DNA of 64,000 nucleotides, taken from assembly GCF_020921035.1 (NCBI RefSeq), contig NC_063160.1, forward strand, positions 16,519,095 to 16,583,094, written 5' to 3'. This DNA comes from Rhodamnia argentea. Its lineage: Eukaryota; Streptophyta; Magnoliopsida; Myrtales; Myrtaceae. The position numbers and the translations under genes were made by a program. Positions 48,386 through 60,889 of this stretch are shown here, one piece after another (position 1 is the stretch's first letter; the number at the start of each line of letters is the position of its first letter). Below the pieces are notes generated by a model. The model was not told where the DNA came from and searched no databases. It saw nothing but the letters and a program-made list of their open reading frames with translations.

Positions 48386-50265
48386 CATGGAAGTGCATGT
48401 GGAAATTGGAGAAGATTCAGAGACCACTCAATTAACAATCACAATAATGATAATGATAATAAGATAATGATGAGCAACAAGGGATATTAACATGGATCCA
48501 ACCCTTTTTCCGAGAGAGAGAGAGAGAGAGAGCCCTAAAGTTTTATAAATATGAAAATAAAAGGGGCATGTGAGCAACTTTTGTTGCTAGGCCACAGGGA
48601 AGTTTTTAGTGGGGGTCCATAAATTTCCCTTATGCCTCCCCAGTCCTGCACAAGTATACAAGAGATTTCTCCATCAGTTCCCTTACATATACTTGCAATT
48701 GAAAAGTTGAAAAATGCAAGAAAAGAGAAAGAAGAAGAAGGAAAGATCACATCATCTTGTACAATGTTTCTGCTAGACATTTAATAAACCCAAATGTGGG
48801 CGAACCTTCTTAAGGTCTTATCGAGTAGTTTTATTTTCATATTTCAGTGAGTTGTGTGTGGTTCACTGCATAGGTGCGATTTTCCATACTAATAAGTACC
48901 AATTAACTCCACATCGAACCCGAGCTTTAGTTTTATGGCTTACTTGATCCACAATGTTATTCAGCGGGTTGTTTCATCTTATAGAAAAAAGAATGGAAAG
49001 ATGGGCACCGTACGGATTAGTGAGTAGATCTACTAGTTCAGATACGAAATCACTTTCTTACGGTCACTGTCGCACGCCACTTTTTATACTGCACGAGAGA
49101 AAATGCTGATGAGAAAAGTTTGAACCTCTTGAGCATTCCTAATCTACCACATCAGATGTAGAAGATTTGTATGGGAAGACCTGGACACAATGTGCATGGA
49201 TTCTCCACTAGATTCAGTTCAGGAAACATTAAAAGGTGGAAAAGAAACCCTAACTGTTTTAGATCGGACAATCGCACCATAACAGCAATCATCAAGCATC
49301 AGATTGGCCAAGCTTGCCTGCATCTAAGGAAGACCCTAGTTAACAAAGACTTTAACCAGTGGATGTCACAGAATGAGGTAACAATAGTTTTGTCTATCTT
49401 TCTCTGCTTTTCTCCCCCATTTTCACACTAACACAATAGTATAAGGGAAAAACCCTCACTGCAACTTAAATGAATAATGCAACAGTACCTTGTGGTGTAT
49501 ATTATATGTGTATTATTCAAACTACTCCAGCAATTGCCAGACTCGCACCAATAATAAATAAAAAAAACACTAGGAAATGAATATAAAAGTGCCAGGTCCA
49601 CGATCGATGAATCTTCATAGAATGGCTAAAAAAGACATCCATTGTGATCGTCCATTATCAATGTGGTGGCCGATCCTCGGGTTCTGCGACTTCCGTGCAT
49701 GATGTCAAATTTCCTCGTCACACATGGGCTGATTTAGAACATTAGTATCACCAAGTCTAAGACGGAAAATATATGTTTATGTTATGATACGTTGTAAGAT
49801 GATGTTTGGAAACTTCTGTGACATGTTCTTGTGCATTTTGTGCAGGCCGACTGTGGTGTGTTGGGCTGGATCAGGAAGCAAAAGAACAATTAGTTCGAGC
49901 AGCTTTGGTCCTCATTGTCTCCTTGAAAGTGCACATGAGAATTAAGTTAAGATGGGGCAGCGCATATGGTCTTCTTACTTTGTTTAATACGAAGATCTAC
50001 GTGTAAAAATCAAGCAATAATCTTCTTTCTTCCTCTTTCGCTTCGAAACGAATAAAGAGTTACTCGTAGCTCTGGACAAATAGCTCTTGGCTATACTCTC
50101 AAATGTCCAGAGCATTTGACGTGGAATCGCGGTAATGGAAATGTTCCCCCGGAAGGGATAAAAGATTTGTAAAAGAAAATCCTTAGTAGATTGAAGTTTA
50201 TAAGAATGAAGTAAAATTGAAATTGAAAAGAGCAGTATATCTATACCATCTTTACCATTATTAGA
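48008..50265. other. intergenic with long GA tracts
   Basis: (GA)28 at 48326-48381 and a shorter GA run at 48512-48531. Open frames at 48535-48780 (minus), 49171-49431 and 49806-50006 (plus) are unassigned. No gene was recognised. Confidence 0.45.
48326..48381. repeat. (GA)28 microsatellite
   Basis: An uninterrupted GA run of about 56 bases. Confidence 0.97.
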
Positions 50266-50530
50266 TAAAATTAGCAAAAATATGCTAAATCTATTGCAAT
50301 GATGCCAATATAGTCCTAAACTTTTTTTTTTGGTTAATCTAGTCCTAAACCTTTTGCAACTACGTCATTTTAGGCCATCCGGCGAATTTCAGTCTATTTG
50401 GTTTCCACGTTAGTGTTGGCCGGTCAAAATTAGTCGAATGGACTGAATTGACACAATTGCAAAAGGTTTAAAGCTAAATTGGCGCAATTGCAACAGGTAT
50501 AAGACTTTTTTTTTTTTATAATTTTGTCCT
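50266..50530. repeat. long-inverted-repeat element, copy E (short, core-less)
   Basis: The left arm has 'gccaatatagtcctaaac' and 'taatctagtcctaaaccttttgcaac', and the right arm 'ggactgaattgacacaattgcaaaaggtttaaagc'. The inner motif 'catccggcgaatttc/ccacgttagtgttggccgg' is present, but the GC-rich island is missing. This shows that the arms can exist without the core. Confidence 0.6.
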
Positions 50531-50956
50531 ATTATCGACACAATGACATATTTATTCTCAATTCATGAATTTTGGATGAATGGACTATTGGGTTAGCAAT
50601 AGGATCTTCCTATCTACAACCTTAACAACTGCAAAATCGATAAAAGGAAGACCAGGAAAAAGATAAAACTGATATCATCAACCTAAAAATGGCTGTCACT
50701 CGCACAGTCCTCCCTCTCTCTGCCCCAGACCAACACACCCATCACCTTCACAAACTCCATGAAAGTGAGTGTCACCCCCACACACGCATACTCATCGATA
50801 CATAAAATATTTGTTAAAAAAACATTTATATTCTATAGGTTTCCTATTAAATCCCCTGAAAGAAACAAGATCCAAAGCTCCACCGATCTCTCATGACATT
50901 TCTCCCAAACCCCACCACCCAAGAATCGCGCCCACACACAGACATACCGCCACCAC

Positions 50957-52149
50957 ATGGCCTTCCCACCGCCATCAGCATCACCGGCAGCTAATTTCAT
51001 GTTCCAAACCCGCCACCATCACCACCAGGAAGACCCACTTCCTTCAATCATCCCGCCGAACCACAACGGCGGCGATCCCATCCACCACAATGCGCCTTTC
51101 TTGATGAAGAGGTCCATGTCCTTCTCCGCGGCTGATCACAACCAGAGATCGTGTGGGGGCGGGGGCGGCGGTGGCGATGACGACGACCTGTCGGATGATG
51201 GGTCGCAGCTGCTTCTTGGGGAGAGGAAGAAGAGGCTGAGCTTGGAGCAAGTGAAGGCGCTCGAGAAGAGCTTTGAGATCGGGAACAAGCTCGAGCCCGA
51301 GCGGAAGGTCCAGCTCGCTAGGGCGCTCGGCCTCCAGCCGAGGCAGATCGCCATCTGGTTCCAGAACCGGCGGGCTCGCTGGAAGACCAAGCAGCTGGAG
51401 AGGGACTATGAGGTGTTGAAGAAGCAGTTCGAGGCCCTGAAGGCTGACAACGATGCTCTTCATGCCCAGAATGAGAAGCTTCATGCCGAGGTAAAAGTGA
51501 GATATATGTTAAAATAATTAAGCATTAAATCATGTTTTCATCTAATAGCTTAAATTTTTAGAACAGTGCGATATGCATTCTATACCGTCACTTTAAATGT
51601 GCTTGTTTTGAGTACTAGAGGACATTAGTTCTATCTAAAGATATCCCAACAGTTGAGTGCAACGCAATTTTCATACTAGTTTAGAACTTTTCATGGCAAC
51701 TCCACTTGCTTTACTTTTGATTCCTGCGGCATCTGGAAAATACAACATAGTTCTACCTAAGTTTTTAAGTCCAAAACCAAATTGTGCAGCTATTGGTTCT
51801 CAAAGGAAGAGACACAAATGAAGCACCCGGCAACCTCAAGAAGGAAATCGAGAGGTCGTATTGGAGCAACGGGAGCGAGAACAGTTCCGATATCAACTTA
51901 GATATCTCGAGGACATCAGTCATGAACAGCCCCGCGTCTTCACAGTTCAGCAACAAGCACCACTTCACCTCGTCGATGAGGCCCTCCGTCACAGCCCAAC
52001 TGCTCCACGGCTCGACGAGATCGGATCTGCAATGCTTTAAGGTTGACCACCAAGGTGTTCAAGAGGAAAGCTTCTGTAACATGTTCAACAATGGGATGGA
52101 AGACCATCATGGCTTTTGGCCATGGGCTGAACAGCAACATTTCAGTTGA
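50957..52149 (+). CDS. HD-Zip class I transcription factor (HAT7/ATHB3-like)
   Basis: Two exons, 50957-51490 and 51790-52149, give 297 residues. A His-rich N-terminus, a MKRSMSFS motif and a Gly/Asp run ([18 protein letters not shown]) precede the homeodomain at about 88-145 ([20 protein letters not shown] then [15 protein letters not shown]). A leucine zipper has heptad leucines at 147, 154, 161, 168, 175 and 182, the last one encoded by exon 2. The C-terminus has the SSDINLDIS stretch and the Trp-rich end [13 protein letters not shown], an activation motif of this subclass (with ATHB13, 20 and 23). Such factors bind CAATNATTG as dimers and act in leaf, root and stress responses. Possible poly(A) signals AATAAA are at 52474-52479 and 52493-52498. 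Retaining the intron would add VKVRYMLK and stop, losing the last zipper turn and the activation tail. Confidence 0.93.
51507..51590 (+). mobile_element. LTR relic in the HD-Zip intron
   Basis: TGTTAAAATAATTAAGCATT then 'aaatcatgttttcatctaatagcttaaatttttagaacag' matches the miniature LTR at 31806-31892. It is a fossil of the same family, without other parts, and ends before the acceptor site. Confidence 0.55.
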
Positions 52150-53433
52150 CCAATGCACAGTTTAAGCAAAAGGGTAAGGCAAAAAACCAAACAAGACCAG
52201 TCCCCATTGTGCCTATATTAGTCTCAATTCAGCTTGAGAATATCCTTAAGAAAATTAATGCATCTGATTTTTCCTGCTGGTTATATGTCATTGTTAAAAC
52301 TTTTCAATAGAGATTGGGTCATTTTTTGAGTGTATAGAATTGAATTTTACCCTGGTTCACTTTCAGCTGGCGGATAGAAACAAGATTATTCGTCAAGAGT
52401 TGATAATCTAGGAATGATCCACTTGTCTTCCATGTTTCCTATAAACTATGATGCATTTGTTGGTTGTACCATGAATAAAAATTCCAAACCCTAATAAAAT
52501 CACAAAAATGCGAAGACTCTTTGGTTACATACATGTGCCAGTAGTGGGTTCCTGCTCTGGCAAGTAGCATGGGCCATGAAATAAACAAAAAAAATGGATC
52601 TGTGGTCAGATCTTTCAGATTTGAAGGGCTTTTTGATGCTTTGGAATCATGAATATTTTACTTGAAAGACCAAAAAAAGCTCTAGTGGAAATGCTTTGAA
52701 GAAGCTTCCTGCGATGAGGATTAAAAGATTGGCTGTGCTCCTGATCGTGTCAGGAGGATTAACGATGTCTCATTTCTTTAATTAAACATAGTAAAGTATA
52801 AGGTAAAAAGGTTAGATGGTAGATTCTGGAGCACACATCCCTAAAAACGACAGTGCCAAAACATTCTGATCAAGATCATTACTGAATCATGTGTGAGGTT
52901 CGTATGAAATATACTACCATCAAAATTGTTAGAGCTAAGTTGATTTATGATGCTTTGGGTCTAGACAAGTTGAAATCCATTATCAACCGTGATCATGACC
53001 AACTCGATCAATGATGGGTCGGATCTAGACAAGTGTTTCACTGTTTGGAGGAAATGTACAGATTTATGTGGACAGAGAAGAAGCATATGGTTCTGTGGTC
53101 TTGAATATCCATGCACGTGACCTTCTGTCGAAACTCCAAAGTTCCTTATAATCCACCACAAAAATCATGTAGATGTCCTTCTTCTCGGAAGAGTTTATAA
53201 CTTGTTTATGCAGCCACAAAAAGTACAGACAGACAACTTGAGCATATAACCTAGCCTTTCCCATATCGGCCAAGTAAAAAAAGTAAAAGGAAAAAAATTA
53301 AAAAAATAACCTTTCCTGAGATTCCAGGTGAAAAATGCATTTTTACCTCTTAGATAAATGTATTAGAGGCACTAAAGTGAGCACTGTATGAAAATTATGA
53401 TATTTTACGTTGTCGTTTTCCTTTTTTTTTTTT
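52150..53433. other. HD-Zip 3' UTR and intergenic DNA
   Basis: The HD-Zip 3' UTR probably ends near 52500. The rest up to 53433 contains no recognised gene or repeat. Confidence 0.4.
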
Positions 53434-53538
53434 GTGCGATATGCCGACGACTCACTACTGGGAAATGTGGGTGCCGTAGAGCTTTTCATAGAAATCCAAA
53501 AACGTATAGCCCACTTCCTACAATCCGGCTTGAACCTT
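53434..53538 (+). pseudogene. fragment of mitochondrial matR (nuclear mitochondrial insertion)
   Basis: Read on the plus strand, the sequence gives RYADDSLLGNVGAVELFIEI then QKRIAHFLQSGLNL. This is the reverse-transcriptase YADD region of matR, the maturase in mitochondrial nad1 intron 4, as I recall it (RYADDLLLGIVGAVELLIEI). It breaks off exactly after GLNL, where matR continues with WVGS. With only about 35 codons and no flanking matR, it is a nuclear copy of organelle DNA. The following few hundred bases may also be of mitochondrial origin. Confidence 0.8.
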
Positions 53539-54049
53539 ATTAAGAAATGACTTTTTAAGGGGGTTAGCTTACGGGGCCGGGCGTCTCTATCACCTGATAA
53601 CTAGTATCGCCTCCCCGCCCACCTCTATCAGCAGGCTCTTTCTTTTGCAATGACTTAATAAGGTATTTTATTACTCAATTATTATTACGGTGTTCTCTAC
53701 TATAGAATTCGGCCTTCGAGGTTAAGTCGGCGGATTTTTGCTCTTGTCTTGTAAGGATTCAACCTTATTTAATTCGCAATAACTCCTTTTCCATTTGTAG
53801 TGTTTGCTAAACTCTTGCGGACTTTTTCTATTTAGAATTCAACTCATATTCTCATTTTTATCTTTTCTCACCGAGAGGATATTGATTCGTGATCACAATG
53901 ATTAAAGACTTGACTTCACCTACTATTGATGTTGTCGATAGGACTAGGGACAGACACAGAAGTTAAGTCTCGAGAGGGATAAAAAAATAAAAGACAAGCA
54001 ACTCTAGATTAAGTTCTAGTTAAGTGTAAGTTCAACATGCGAGAGGGGG
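53539..54049. other. possible further mitochondrial-derived DNA
   Basis: The sequence after the matR fragment ('ttacggggccgggcgtctctatcacctg', 'aagtcggcggatttttgctc') differs in texture from the AT-rich, T-run-rich neighbours and looks like plant mitochondrial intergenic DNA. I cannot confirm this by eye. Confidence 0.3.
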
Positions 54050-54170
54050 TGTTGAAGTTGTTATCCCACATCGCTTGATAATCGATCCTATAAATTCTTT
54101 ATATTCATGTGATCTCTCTTTACCTATCAATTTAAGCTTTTTGTTTGGACTTTATTACATGATATCAGGC
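54041..54170 (+). mobile_element. LTR relic with polypurine and primer-site neighbours
   Basis: GAGAGGGGG (54041-54049, polypurine-like) is followed by a unit starting TGTTGAAG at 54050 and ending TTTATTACA at 54159, then TGATATCAGGC, like a tRNA-Met primer site. The same unit is seen at about 32047-32150. It is a short fossil LTR. Confidence 0.5.
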
Positions 54171-56092
54171 AAAAGAATTCAAGAAACATGACAGTTTTGA
54201 TGGACAAACTGGAAACTAAAATCAAAGCAAATTCTCAACTTCATGAATATGAATAAAGGAATTTCAATGTCTTCTCTTTTCCATTCATCATATGCAATTG
54301 GGATGCCACTGATTGATGTAAGCAAATAAGCTACCTTAAAAAAGTAAAAAGGAAATGCCGGCAGAAAACGATTGACTAAGGAATGATTAGCTCTACAGCT
54401 AGTGCAAAAAATTCTTGCACATTCGCCGTTGGATGAGTGACATATGTTTTTGGAGTTGATTTTCTGATTGGATTCTTTCACTTGTCAGGAAGTGAACCTA
54501 CTAAAAGCCTGAAAAAAAAAATGAATGCAAGCACATATTTTCTTCATTTAACTTTATGCCGGAAAATTAATGAGTGAACTGCGAATAAAACCGAGGTTGG
54601 TCAGGTAATTATAGGGATGACCGCGTTAAGTGTGGATTAGACATATGACATGGGTTTGGTAGCCCATATCTATAAAGCGAGAACATTTTCATATAGATAC
54701 TGCCCGTCTAGGCCTTGGCTCGCATCTTAACTGTGCTATAAAAAAAAAACTATACTAAGAACAGCTTAGCAGATGGGCTTTGCTAGAATGGGCTTTGGTA
54801 TTGGAGTTTCTAACTCGGCTGGGAAATCTTCCCAGTTGGGCTAAGGTCGATTTCCATGTTACAAAATCTGAGAAAAATTGGATCTGCTATTGGATGAGCC
54901 GATTCACAAGCGAAGAATAGACACAAACAGGTGAGCCTCAAGCTGAAATGTTCTGCAGATTCTGTGACATCATAGCGAAGCTTCGGCCCCTCCGTCCAAG
55001 AGATTATACCGCTCGGGCGAAAATCTGTGAGTTTCACGGCATGGAACATTCAACATGGACGCATCCATCAAGAAGTCAAGGTCTTTTCGTGGAGACGATG
55101 CAGTTCGGGGGTCAGAGACGAGTCTAGGTCTTTGTGGCTTTACACGTCGATGCCGGGACCATCAGGACTAAAGAGCATGATAGACCAGACACGCGCGTGG
55201 TCTTTTGGCGTCTCATATGCTGATGTTCTGGACCACTGCGTATTGCATGGTTCGTGAGAACTTGTAGTCTGTATGGAACTTTTGGTGACGTGTGGTCTTG
55301 AAAATTATTTAAAAAGTCATAAATCTATTGAACGACAACTAATTTAATACTAAACATTGAAATTGTGCAAATTCAGTTCTAAATCTTTCCACGATTTGTC
55401 AATTTAGTCCTATACTTGTCCATTGTGGCAATTTATTCTTAAACCTTTTAATGATTTGTCAATTTAGTCTAAAACATTTTAACCATTTGTCAATTCAATT
55501 ACTCGATCCAATATTGGCCGGAATCCGCCGACGTGGCAGCCTATTCAATGCCGGCCATCCTACGTGACACGACCAACGCTAACGTTGACAATTTTTGTAA
55601 TTTTTTTTTAACTTTTCGAAACTTTTTTCTTTGTTTCCTTCTTCTTTTCCTTTTCTCTTTTTTCCCTTTTTCCTTCCTCCGGCCATTGCCGAGCCTCACT
55701 AATGGCTGGCGGAGGTCACCAACCTCCCCTTGCCTGGCCCTCTTCGGATCGGGTGAGGTGAGGGCACTCATTAATAACAATACTAGAGTACTTTGCAATG
55801 ACATATTCATGTAGACATGAATTAATTTTTAGAAATGATTTACGGTATGATTATTCGTTTCTGTTAGAATGGAAAGGTATACATTGCCGATAATTGGGGA
55901 ATCCGAATGTCTGCAACATCGTTATTGTGTGGGGGCCCCTTCGTCGTAAATTTCATGGTTAATTAATGGCAATTTAATTAGCATTTAAACTGGATTATGT
56001 ATGTTGGCAAAAAAAAAAAAAAAAACTGGATTATGTATGGAAGTAGGACACGTTCAAGAAGTCAATGTCTTGATCGAGTTCCCAATTCCAAA
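54171..56092. other. intergenic with half of a long-inverted-repeat element
   Basis: At 55298-55770 there is a left arm with at least four tandem modules ('ttgtcaatttagtcctatac', 'atttgtcaatttagtctaaaac'), the inner motif 'gccgacgtggcagcctattcaatgccggccatcctacgtg', a T-run and a GC-rich core; the right arm is absent. The remainder is unassigned. Confidence 0.5.
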
Positions 56093-56438
56093 TGTTGGGA
56101 GAAATCGACTGTGGAGCACTCAACAAGCACTCACAAGGGAGCTTTGTTCACACAAGGAAGAGGAGACGAAAGGTGGCTTTTCAATATACCGTATTCACAA
56201 TCGATTCACCCACATTGAAATGGTTACAAGACACCCCTATTTATAGGTTTAAAACACGACTCTTGATCTACACTAGATACATGAACAGTCATGATGTATA
56301 TACATAGCATTTACTACGCATCGAAATACAAAAAGACTCTTGAAACACTCAACTAATAAAGATAGGTCTCGGTACATGCACAAGCTGGTACATGCGTCTT
56401 GGAAGTTGATATACATGAATTTGGTTTAATTTCTAACA
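56093..56438 (-). repeat. 3' LTR of the Copia element
   Basis: 346 bases, TG...CA ends. It contains the TATTTATAGG box (minus strand CCTATAAATA) expected of a promoter-bearing LTR. Confidence 0.93.
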
Positions 56439-59400
56439 CTCCCCCTTAAACCAAATTCTCTTCCGTCGATCATTCCAAGTAAACTTCTGAATTTCCGAAA
56501 CACTTCGATCTTGAGAGGTTTCGTAAAAATATCTGCGACTTGATCACCGGTCTTCACGTGCACAACTTCGATTTGTTTGTCGCCGACTTGCTCTCGAATA
56601 AAATGATATCGAACATCGATATGTTTGCTCCTCTCATGAAAAACTGGATTCTTTGCCAAAGCAATGGCAGAAACATTATCAACAAAAATTTCCGTTGCAT
56701 CCTTTTGCTCCATATGGATTTCTTTTAGCAACTTTCTCAACCATATCGCATGACACACACACGATGATGCAGCAACATACTCCGCTTCACATGTTGACAG
56801 AGTAACACCGTATTGCTTCTTCGATGACCATGTAAAAGCGGTTTCACCCGGATAAAATACAAAACCCGTAGTGCTCTTTCGGTCATCGACATCTCCCCCA
56901 TAGTCACTATCCGAATAACCTCCGAGTTGAAATAGTTCAAACTGATAATAATACAAGCCAAGAGAGATAGTACCTTTGATGTATCGAAGTATCCTCTTCG
57001 CTGCTTTAAGATGAGATGTCTTCGGATTCTCCATATATCGACTCACAATTCCGACACTTGTACATGATATCCGTCCGGTACAGTCAAATACCTCAAGCTT
57101 CCAATCAAGCTTCTATAATATGTCGAATCAACATCGACACCTTCATCGAACTCGACGGTTTTGCACCACAATCCATCGGAGTATTAACTGAAGTGCAATT
57201 TTTCATGTTGAATTTCTCAAGGATATTTTCAGCATATCCTTTCTGGGAAATAAAAATCCCATCTGTATTTTGCTTTACTTCGATACCCGTAAAATAATTC
57301 ATGAGACCATTATCTGTCATCTCAAACTCTTTCACCATCAATGCTTTAAAAGTGTCGATCAATCCGGAATTATTTCCTGTGAAGACAAGATCATCAACGT
57401 ATAAACATGCCAATAAAACATCACCTTTCTCTTGCTTCAAGTAGAGAGCATGTTCGTACGGACATTGTTCGAAGCCATTCGCCTTGAAATAAGCATCGAT
57501 TCTGGAGTTCCAAGCTCTTGGAGCTTGCTTAAGCCCATACAAAGCTTTCTTCAATCTCAGCACTTTGTCTTCATGACCTTTTGCAACAAACCCAAGTGGT
57601 TGTTTGACATAAATTTCTTCTTCAAGAACACCATTCGAGAATGCCGATTTGACATCCATTTGATATATGGGCCATCGATTTTGAGCTGCAATGGAAATCA
57701 TTAGTCGGATGGTTTCCATTCGGATGACAGGTGCAAACACCTCGTCATAGTCGATCCCGGCTTTTCGCTTGTAGCCCTTTGCGACTAGTCCGGCCTTATA
57801 ACGAGTGACTTCTCCTTTCTCGTTCTTCTTGGCCTTATACACCCATTTGACATCGATCGCCTTTTTGTCCTTCGGAAGATCTGCGAGTTCCCATGTTTGA
57901 TTCTTTTCGATGGCTTCTATTTCTTCATCCATGGCTTTTCTCCATTTTTCTTCTTTAGCAGCTTCATCGAAAATAAGTGGTTCACAATCATGAGAAGACA
58001 TACAAGATGGAGTTCTTCGGTGGTTTCATAAAGTTCGGATAATCTTCTCAATCTTGGTGCTATCGGTTCATCAACACCATTTGAAGAAGTTGACGATGAT
58101 GAACTTGGACTTGAAAATGATGTTGGAAAGGAACATGAAGGATTCGATGAGTTGTTTTCTATTTCGACAGAATCACGTCCCATTTCGACGTAATCACTAC
58201 GAGCGGATTCGACGACTTGTCGATTGTCTTCCCACAAAGCATCTTCATCAAATTTCACATCTCTGCTTACATAAACTTTCAAAGTAACAGGATCAAACAA
58301 TTTGTAAGCTTTTGATGAGGAATCATACCCGATAAAAATAAGCTTCTTGCTCTTGTCTTCTAGCTTCGATCTTTTCTCGGTCGGTATGTGAGCATACGCA
58401 ATGCTCTCGAAAATTCTCAAGTGAGAAACCGTAGGTTTTCTCCCCGTCCATGCTTCTTCAGGAGTAACACCATCGAGTCCTTGCGTGGGACATCGATTTT
58501 GCGGATAAATTGCACATCCGACAGCTTCGGCCCAAAGCTCCTTCGACAAATTTTTGCTTTTCAACATACTACGAACCATGTCGAGAATGGTTCCGTTCTT
58601 TCGCTCGCCTACACCATTTTGTTGTGGGGAGTACGGCGCCGTTAAGAAACGTCGAATACCATGGTAATCACAGAATTGATTGAATTCTCCAGAAGTAAAT
58701 TCTCCTCCACGATCGGTTCTTAAAGACTTGATAAAATAACCACTCTCCTTTTCGACCATTTTCTTGAAGTGCTTAAATGTATCAAACACTTCCGATTTTT
58801 CTTTCAAGAAAAACACCCAAGTCTTTCGAGTAAAATCATCAATAAACGTAACAAAGTATCGATGATTACCGTATGACCGAGGAGTGATCGGACCACATAC
58901 ATCAGAGTGGCTTCTTCGCTCGATACTTCGACTCCTTCGAAAACCGGGTTCGGGAATGCTTGCCAATAACACACCCTTCACATAATTGATCGGGATGATC
59001 AATATGCGGTAAGCCATACACCATCTTCTTGCGAGAAAGCATATTGAGTCCGCCGAAATTAAGATGGCCGAACCTCAAGTGCCATAGCCACGAAGGATTG
59101 TCTACACATGCTTGAAGGCATGTAGACATTTCATCTTTGATGTTTAGGGTGAACATCCTATTCTTCGACATCTTTACATTCGCAATCAACTTATTATTGC
59201 GATCTCTCAACATAAGACATAGATTTTTCATCCGGACAGTAAATCCTTTCTCAAGAAGTCGTCCCAAACTCAAAATATTGCTCGACATCTTCGGCACATA
59301 ATACACGTTAGTAATAAACTGACGTGTTCCATTCTTCAGATGAATTAGAATCATACCTTTCCCTTCGACAAGAATTTGGGAATTATCACCGAACGAGACT

Positions 59401-60538
59401 TTCCCTTTGACTGTCTCATTCATTTCGACGAATATCTCCTTTCGACCGCACATGTGGTTACTTGCTCCAGTGTCCAAGTACCACGTATCATTTTTTTCAT
59501 CAGCATTTTCTTTAAATGCCAGCATAAGAACTTGATCACCATCATTCACCAAGTTCGCCTTTTCATTTGCTGCCGCACTTTCTTTTCGCCAACACTCATA
59601 AGCATAATGGCCACATTTATTACAACGATAACATCGAACTTTTGATTTATCATACCGTGCATTTGTGTTTCTTCCTCTTCCACGAGCACTTCTTTGATTA
59701 TGAAAGCACTCATTGCTTCGGGCGAAATTTCCTCCGCTTCGTCCACGGCCTCTTCCTTGGAAACCGCCTCTACCGCGTCCTTGTTCACGATCTTGATTGA
59801 CCCATCGAGTTTGCACAGGGTCACTTCTTTGTCCTTTGTCATCTCGGATAGTCAATCGAGATTGGAGTACTTCCTCCACCGGCTCGGACTTGTTCCTTTT
59901 CAGTCTTTCTTCATGGGCTTGTAACGAACCCATGAGCTCATCGACCGTCATAGAATCGACATCTTTTGATTCCTCGATAGCAATGACGATGTGGTCGAAC
60001 TTCTTATCCAATGACCGCAGGATTTTTTCGACAACACGAACATCGGGAACATATTCGCCATTCCTTTTCATCCGATTTACAATAGCTAAAACTCTTGTGA
60101 AATAATCAGAAATCGACTCAGATTCTTTCATACGAATTACCTCGAATTCGCCTCTCAAAGTTTGAAGACGAATCTTCTTTGCTTTCTCAACACCTTGGTG
60201 CGTGGTTTGAAGAATCTCCCATGCCTCCTTGGAAGTGGTAGCATTCGAGACTTTTTCGAACATGGAATCATCCAAGGCTTGAAAGATGATTGACAATGCG
60301 AGTTGATCTTTCGAACGAGTCTTCTCCAACGCATTCCTCCGAGTTTGAGTCAACGCAACATCTTCATCCGGCTCATCATAGCCATTGTTGACGAGATCCC
60401 ACACACTATGGGCACCGAGTATGGCTTTCATTCTAGAAGCCCACTTGCCATAGTTTTCTTTGGTGAGGACTGGATACCGAAAATGAAGGTTACTTGTTGA
60501 TGCCATAATCACGAAACCATGAAGCTCTGATACCAATT

Positions 60539-60884
60539 TGTTGGGAGAAATCGATCGTGGAGCACTCAACAAGCACTCACAAGGGAGCTTTGTTCACACA
60601 AGGAAGAGGAGACGAAAGGTGGCTTTTCAATATACTGTATTCACAATCGATTCACCCACATTGAAATGGTTACAAGACACCCCTATTTATAGGTTTAAAA
60701 CACGACTCTTGATCTACACTAGACACATGAACAGTCATGATGTATATACATAGCATTTACTACGCATCGAAATACAAAAAGACTCTTGAAACACTCAACT
60801 AATAAAGATAGGTCTCGGTACATGCACAAGCTGGTACATGCGTCTTGGAAGTTGATATACATGAATTTGGTTTAATTTCTAACA
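60539..60884 (-). repeat. 5' LTR of the Copia element
   Basis: 346 bases and nearly identical to the other LTR, with the primer-binding site directly inside it. Confidence 0.93.
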
Positions 60885-60889
60885 CCAAA

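Larger units (their letters stand above)
56088..60889 (-). mobile_element. Ty1/Copia LTR retrotransposon, full-length, young
   Basis: Two 346-base LTRs (56093-56438 and 60539-60884) start TGTTGGGAG and end TTCTAACA. The element lies between perfect 5-base target duplications, CCAAA (56088-56092 and 60885-60889). By eye the LTRs differ at four positions, about 1.2%, suggesting insertion within roughly the last half million years at usual plant rates. Read on the minus strand, the primer site for initiator tRNA-Met (TGGTATCAGAGC, 60524-60535) follows the 5' LTR and a polypurine tract (AAGGGGGAG, about 56439-56447) precedes the 3' LTR. Parts in order: gag with a CCHC knuckle (about 60.5 to 59.6 kb), protease (DTGASNHMCG, about 59.5), integrase (about 59.1-58.4), reverse transcriptase (about 57.9-57.2) and RNase H (about 56.9-56.5), the Copia order. 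The coding region appears interrupted about three times, so it is a broken but nearly complete copy. The lineage may be Ivana/Oryco; uncertain. Confidence 0.93.

Noticed and set aside
48535-48780. Possible microRNA hairpin or small gene
   Set aside because: I compared it with known plant microRNA sequences I remember and found no match; pairing between GGGAA and TTCCC pieces is too short.
51044-51484. 146-residue open frame on the minus strand of the HD-Zip exon
   Set aside because: It is an antisense shadow of the homeodomain coding sequence.
59376-60105. Plus-strand open frames in the Copia region
   Set aside because: They are antisense shadows of the gag-protease region.
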